Assembly (NCBI GenBank): GCA_048013815.1
Contig: CM106586.1
Location: 17,422,001-17,486,000, forward strand
Direction: 5' to 3'
Source of the DNA: Setoptus koraiensis
Taxonomy: Eukaryota > Arthropoda
DNA: 64,000 nt
This document shows, in pieces, positions 59,261 to 64,000 of this stretch. The stretch's first letter is position 1. Every line of letters begins with the position of its first letter. The notes below the pieces were generated by a model that did not search any database, had not been told where the DNA came from, and saw nothing but the letters and a program-made list of their open reading frames with translations. A program made the translations under genes and the position numbers.

Positions 59261-61204
59261 TTATATCATATATATTTTATCGTCGCCCACCTTCGATGTT
59301 ATGGTAAACTCGTCATCTCGATTAGAGTTATGATAAACAAAGCGCCAATCTTTTATATCAGTTGTCATAAACTTTCGCATAGATCTAATTTCGAAGAAAT
59401 CAACAAGATTATGGCAGCATCCACGATTGAAAGGACTTATTGGATTGCCTTTGGAGTCATGCTTGAAATGTTCGTATCTTTTGGAATTCATATTTTCATT
59501 CGTTGTCATACCGAGCCATAGCATCAAATATAATTGACAACTTAATAACATCGCAGTCCAAACAAGTAGAAAGAATGATAGCACTGCTCCCAATGTTACC
59601 AAACCGGATAAACAAAGGCCTCTAGCAGTAATCTCCATTGCATCAAAAATCCATTGAGCGTCTTCTGGGTGCTTTTGAGGTGTTAGGACTACATTGGCTG
59701 ACCAATAAGTATATGATATATACAAGTAGAGTGACAGGTCCATCACAATTGCAGTTAAGAAAAAGATGAAAAATCTGTGATTCTTTGCGCCTATACAATT
59801 TCCAACCCATGGACAATGATGATCGAATCTTGCTATACATTGATTGCAGTGGGCACAATGTTTTGATCTGAGTGGTTTTTTCACTAGACATGTTGAGCAA
59901 AAGCGATGTACTTCAAATCCGTCCTTCTCTTCGGCCAAGCTGATCAAAGTTTCAAGTTGCTGCTCTCTATTAACTATAACTCTACCCGGGTCGCATCTCC
60001 AACATTTATAGAATGAGTAGGTTAGTATTGTGGACCAAGTTAATAAAGATATTGCTACGATGGGTCGGGCAATCATATCTACAAATACGATGTGAGTTGT
60101 ACACAGCAAGGGCAAATGATAGAACCATTAGTGCATGATTAAGTAATGGTGATATCAAGATGCATATTAGATGCGATACTCACATGATAGAAGATGGACC
60201 AAAATGGTATAATGTAACCAAAACTTTACAGTGAGGTATATTGCGACTGGCAAACTGTTAGGATCAGTATGATCAAATAATGGTCGACTGAATATCATGG
60301 TTAAGATAGTTAGGAGAATTAAAAAAATAGCCTTTATCACAACAACGGCGTGACTATCCAAAATGGCAGCAAATGTCCAATATAAAATAGATGGAGCTAT
60401 ATGTTTAACAATGTTGACCACGGTTTTATTTTGTAAAGCTCTAGCAATTGGATGTTTATCTGTTGGTTGGTTGGTTAGATGAGACTCTAGCATTTTGACT
60501 AGCCAATGATTTTGATATTTTCTGGCCATATCTAACGGTGATTCATCATTAGCATTCAATACTTCGACGCTCGCCTTGGCCTTAAGTAGTAGAGTTATAG
60601 TGGTTAGATTTCTTGCATAAACTGCCCAATGTAGAGCAGTATTTCTATGCTTTATATCCACAGTTGATAAAGCAGCACCTAGTGTCAGTAATAGACGAGT
60701 GGGATCTACATTTGTTACCCTATATGCGCTCCACATAAGAGGAGTCATGCCATTAGAATCGGGTAGATTGATGTCCACTCCTTTGGCAATGAGATAAGCC
60801 ACGATTGCTGTGTGACCGAATTGGGCAGCAAGATGAAGACAATTGCAGCCTTCGCCATCGAATATAGTTAGATCGGCACCGCGTCTAACAAGTTGTACAA
60901 CCATGGACAAATGTCCCTGACGAACTGCCCAGTGTAAAGGTGTGGACTTGAGATCGCCGCCTATGGCATTTATGTCAGCTCCTTTCGATAGATAATAATC
61001 AACTATCTGAGATAGATTGTTTATTGCAGCCCAATGTAATAATGATACATTCTCCGCGTCACGTTGATTGACATCAAATAGTTTCGTTTCCAGCAAGTGT
61101 CTACATTCCTCGAATCTACCGTATTGTGTTGCTTTGACTAAGTCGGAAAATTGCGGAACTGGTGGTAGAGCTGGCGGAGTTATAAGTGCTGGAATTAGAT
61201 CCAT
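59261..61204 (-). CDS. ZDHHC17: Ankyrin-repeat DHHC palmitoyltransferase, HIP14 type (two exons)
   Basis: Exon 1 is 60184-61204 and exon 2 is 59261-60078. The intron begins GTGAGT and ends TTTGTAG, and the join is in frame, giving 612 residues against about 632 in human ZDHHC17. The enzyme transfers palmitate to cysteines of synaptic and trafficking proteins at the Golgi. Residues 20-240 hold about six ankyrin repeats (LLHWAA, TPLHWAV, CLHLAA, TPLMWSA, ALHWAV). Membrane spans follow at about 270-310 and 318-365. The Cys-rich domain at 400-448 contains CSTC, HCAHCNQC and the catalytic DHHC at 426-429 in FDHHCPWVGNCIG. Two further spans lie after it, and the TTxE-like and C-terminal parts follow. 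The start ATG at 61204 precedes a region like the family N-terminus. Its promoter is shared with the gene at 61597. Confidence 0.95.
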
Positions 61205-61596
61205 TGCTGCGTTAAGTTACGATAATAAGAATAATACTTTTAGTTTATAATGATTAAAGCGATTGGGGATGTAATAATAATTACGATGTTAGTATATAAT
61301 ATTGATCTATATAATATTGAAGTGATCTAGGTGGTGGACATGAAAATTCCATGGATGTCTTTTACTTTGGGCTAAGGGCGGGGGATTTGAACCACCGAAA
61401 ATGGACTGAGTGAACTTTTGAAGGTTTTTTAAATCTTCCGCTGGTTTGGAAGGATTGAGCATGCGTATGGAAAGAATATTCGGATCTCAACCTCTTTGCA
61501 ACTCGGACGATCTCACCGACTTGGAAATATTTTAAAATATTGTTGCTGATCAGATATGATATCATTTATTCTACTTTAATCTAATATCACATCATC
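61205..61596. promoter_or_regulatory. Shared divergent promoter of HIP14 and the basic coiled-coil gene
   Basis: The 392 bases between two divergent start codons must serve both genes. It contains a GGGCGGGG box at 61377-61384, an Sp1/KLF-type site, in an otherwise AT-leaning sequence. Confidence 0.5.
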
Positions 61597-62286
61597 ATGG
61601 ATCAAATTTCCGCTAAGAAGCGACTTTTAGAAATAACCAAAAGAAAATTCTTGGATACATTAGAAAAGTATTGCAAGTTGAATGAGTATAAACAAAAAAA
61701 TGGATCTTTTCCAAGTTTGGATCAGGAACTTAGCAGACTACAAGCATCGATGAAAAAATTTTCAGCTAAACAAAAGCGATTTAGGCAAATTCTCGTGCAT
61801 AGAGAGCCTGTTATAGACACAACCAAAGAATTGTTTTTAGAAGCGTTAGGTCTTGTTACAAAAGAAGCATCAATCAAGTTAAAAAATAAGAGTACAGAAA
61901 GGAAAAGAAGAAAAACAGCCAATCCGAGATATTCTCATGAGGCAGCAACTAAGAGACAGGTATCTCTACTGAAGAAACCCGATAAGAAAGTCAAGTTGCC
62001 AAAACAAGCAATAAAACACCCCCCACAAGCTAGTTCTGAAGAATTGATGATTAACGAAGAAAGGGAACTACTTGCACAGAGAATAACGCTCCTATCGCGT
62101 ATATCGATGCTGAAAGAACAGATACAAAAGAAACGAGATAGGAATGAATCCATAAACAAAGAAAACGAAAGGATCCGAAAAAGAGGCTTGGATATTATTG
62201 CAGCAGTTAATTTATTTAGCAAGAATATACTTTTTGAAGAGGATATAGATATGAAATGTGAGGAAACTCTTGATCAGCTCGACTAG
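61597..62286 (+). CDS. Basic coiled-coil protein of unknown function
   Basis: A 229-residue single-exon protein with no signal peptide or membrane span. Residues 1-75 and 150-200 are Lys/Glu-rich with heptad spacing and should form two coiled coils. Between them is a basic stretch with a nuclear-localisation-like ERKRRKT near 105 and several KK and KR pairs. The composition suits a nuclear or chromatin- or kinetochore-associated factor, but I do not recognise the family. Long codon runs without stops, a clean ATG and tight packing between HIP14 (shared promoter) and IFT46 (36 bases between stop codons) support a real gene. Confidence 0.75.
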   Translation: MDQISAKKRLLEITKRKFLDTLEKYCKLNEYKQKNGSFPSLDQELSRLQASMKKFSAKQKRFRQILVHREPVIDTTKELFLEALGLVTKEASIKLKNKSTERKRRKTANPRYSHEAATKRQVSLLKKPDKKVKLPKQAIKHPPQASSEELMINEERELLAQRITLLSRISMLKEQIQKKRDRNESINKENERIRKRGLDIIAAVNLFSKNILFEEDIDMKCEETLDQLD

Positions 62287-62322
62287 TTATGTATATAGTA
62301 TAATTTATGAGTCCAGATCAAC

Positions 62323-62986
62323 CTAGATTTGCTCATCTGTGAATAATCGGAAGTGCTATGAAAGACATTTATAGATATATTGGGGGATAATATTGTTTGA
62401 TTAGCATAAATCATCTGGTCGACTATTACTTTGAGTAAGTCGCATTACAATCATACTTTTTCACAAGAGATTACTATTGTTAAATAATGATATACCAGTT
62501 ATTGTTACCTGAGATTTCTCAAATTCATTGTAAACTTCAAATATCGAAAACAATGACAACACCGGTCCAACAGATGGTGGAATTTTCAACAAGGCTTCCA
62601 AGATATGGTTAATGGTAGACAAGTATGGAGGAAAATGTTTTTCGAATATAGATTAAGGATGAATGTAATTCATTGAAACTATTGTAACATTCGAGTTCGA
62701 CCTGTTAGATCATTTGGTCGACACACTCACCTGATAGTATACTTATATACTCGACTAGAGAGCAGACCAAATCGGCAGTGGGCAGAACTTTTTCATTTGA
62801 TTTGAGAAATGTCTCTACTCCATTGGGCCACTCTTGCATGAGAACCTCAACTGTTGGCAATTTATCTTTTTGAGAAATCAGTTCCATTTCGAAAGCAGAC
62901 ACCTTAGCCAATTTTGCTTCTCTAGAGCGGTTGATTTTCTCAATCCATTCGTCAATGCTGGCATTTGTTTGATCTGAATTTGCCAT
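62323..62986 (-). CDS. IFT46: IFT46 C-terminal exons (partial)
   Basis: Three exons can be read: 62731-62986, 62509-62594 and 62323-62355. They join in frame through GTGAGT and GTAACA donors and GGAAG and CATAG acceptors, giving about 124 residues. IFT46 is a core IFT-B subunit that carries outer dynein arms and cargo in cilia. Recognisable pieces are SIDEWIEKI, VEVLMQEWP, LPTADLVCSLVEYI and, in exon 2, KIPPSVGPVLSLF and EVYNEFEKSQ, ending in a short HFRLF tail. The family is 250-300 residues, so the N-terminal half with the main domain is missing. No matching exon is seen between 62987 and the window end; the first exon here is open only to about 63030. The start at 62986 is provisional. Confidence 0.75.
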
Positions 62987-64000
62987 ATTTGTTGAATAAC
63001 CACTCTTATCAATATAAAGTTGTTTGAATCATTAAACAATAAAACTGGCTCGTTCACAAAAAGAACGTGTTCTTTACGAGATATCGTCTAAATTTTAAGT
63101 TGATACGGATTATCATTTTCACTAGAAAAAAGAGAAAAGAACGTCGTCAAGGTGACCGTCAGACGATGCGTCGATAAGCCATCCCTCAATTAGCTCACAG
63201 GCATGAGGTGCACGTAACAGGATTGACTCTTTAGAGGAACAATCCGGCTGGCGTTTTGCATTGGAATAACAGAACAAAGGTTGGGCCTTTGCCGAGGGCG
63301 ACAAAAATGGCAATTTGGCGCCGAAGAAACAGATATTGGGTGTTAGGTCCAAGCGACGTATTTTGAACTAAAAAGGCTACGCTGCCTTCCACAGTGCATT
63401 TTCTCGCACAAACGCTGCGCGTTGCTTCCAATGTGCACCGATGTTTTAAGAAATATCCAACAGAGGCGCTGCTCAGAATTCGTCCAACGAAGAATGGAGT
63501 GCAGCGCCGCCCTCGCGGAGCTTTTGTAAACTAATCTAAGTGCACCAGAAAAACATGTGCTTGCTTAAATCGCACAATTCGTGCGTAAGCAAGATTTTGA
63601 GCTTGTTTAGCGCCACAGTACAACACAGGCACACAATACTACTTTTCACTATCTGTGCTTCTGTGTTGCGCAGGTGTTTCTGTGCATGCGTCGCTTGATC
63701 CTAACACCCTATAACAGGATAGTGCCTATGGTATTTTTTTCTGGGCATGACTATTGCTCCCAAACTGGATAACTGGCTTGCGCCGCCGCCGACAAACGAA
63801 TCAGTCTGTGAGTGTGTGCGCCTACAGCACTGTGGACAAAACACTGCTTCTAGTTTTGGATTGTGCAAACTGCAACATGCACAGAAAAAATACAGCGCGA
63901 AAAAGAAGGGGAAAAAGAGTGTAGAGTGCACACACACACACACACACTGCGAATTTCTCAGTGAGAAAGCGTAGAACGCGAACGCTGTGTTATTGCGAGC
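62987..64000. other. Intergenic or intronic DNA upstream of IFT46
   Basis: No missing IFT46 exon could be identified. It contains a hairpin at 63560-63593 and a short (CA)n run at about 63931-63949. Frames on both strands have no recognisable content. The right end resembles the GTGCA- and CACA-rich DNA of the window start. Confidence 0.45.
63560..63593. repeat. Hairpin with two paired segments
   Basis: CTTGCTTA (63560-63567) pairs with TAAGCAAG (63586-63593), and CGCAC pairs with GTGCG inside, around an AATTC loop. The words GCTTA, CGCAC, GTGCG and TAAGC also occur in the foldback at 53834-53941. Confidence 0.7.

Noticed and set aside
61370..61405. tRNA gene or SINE on the minus strand
   Set aside because: A word like the tRNA B box (GGTTCAAATCC) is present, but there is no A box at the right distance, the T-stem has a mismatch and no acceptor stem can be formed.

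Overview
The window is eukaryotic nuclear DNA from an animal, most likely an arthropod and perhaps a mite or other chelicerate. Several proteins are of metazoan type (Headcase, HIP14-type ankyrin palmitoyltransferase, LEM2, SMG1, IFT46). Introns are few and short, about 100-300 bases, with GT/AG ends. One secreted protein resembles the mite group-7 allergen/TULIP fold. The mite assignment is inference; the animal assignment is firm.

Layout. Bases 1-4.0 kb are GC-rich, microsatellite-rich DNA without a convincing gene. From 4.0 to 9.8 kb lies a compact cluster: a secreted TULIP-like protein (-), a 0.7-kb inverted partial duplication, Lem2 (-), the exosome subunit Rrp4 (+) and ATP synthase subunit e (-). 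From 10.2 to 35.06 kb the sequence leaves normal composition: about 17 kb made almost only of A and C, then C/A, then C/T, a 500-base N gap, a short G/T-rich piece, and about 5 kb of almost pure A/T. The very long reading frames there come from the missing stop-codon letters and are not genes. From 35 to 41 kb is more microsatellite-rich intergenic DNA. From 41.3 kb genes resume: a three-exon cytochrome b561 (+), a coiled-coil tail-anchored protein (-), a single-exon SMG1 kinase (-), a small dsRBD-like protein (-), a Headcase-domain protein (-), a HIP14 palmitoyltransferase (-, two exons), an unidentified basic coiled-coil protein (+) and the 3' exons of IFT46 (-).

The genes are unrelated housekeeping and regulatory genes: RNA decay (Rrp4, SMG1), nuclear envelope (Lem2), mitochondrial energy (subunit e), membrane redox (cytochrome b561), palmitoylation (HIP14) and cilia (IFT46). 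Neighbours share divergent promoters (Lem2/Rrp4, HIP14/coiled-coil gene) and tight convergent 3' ends (Rrp4/subunit e, coiled-coil gene/IFT46). I see no prokaryotic-style operon, CRISPR array or defence system. The most striking observations are the two-letter composition tracts (possibly an assembly or sequencing artefact), the inverted Rrp4/subunit e duplication that meets the Lem2 stop codon, and several short foldback elements in intergenic DNA.
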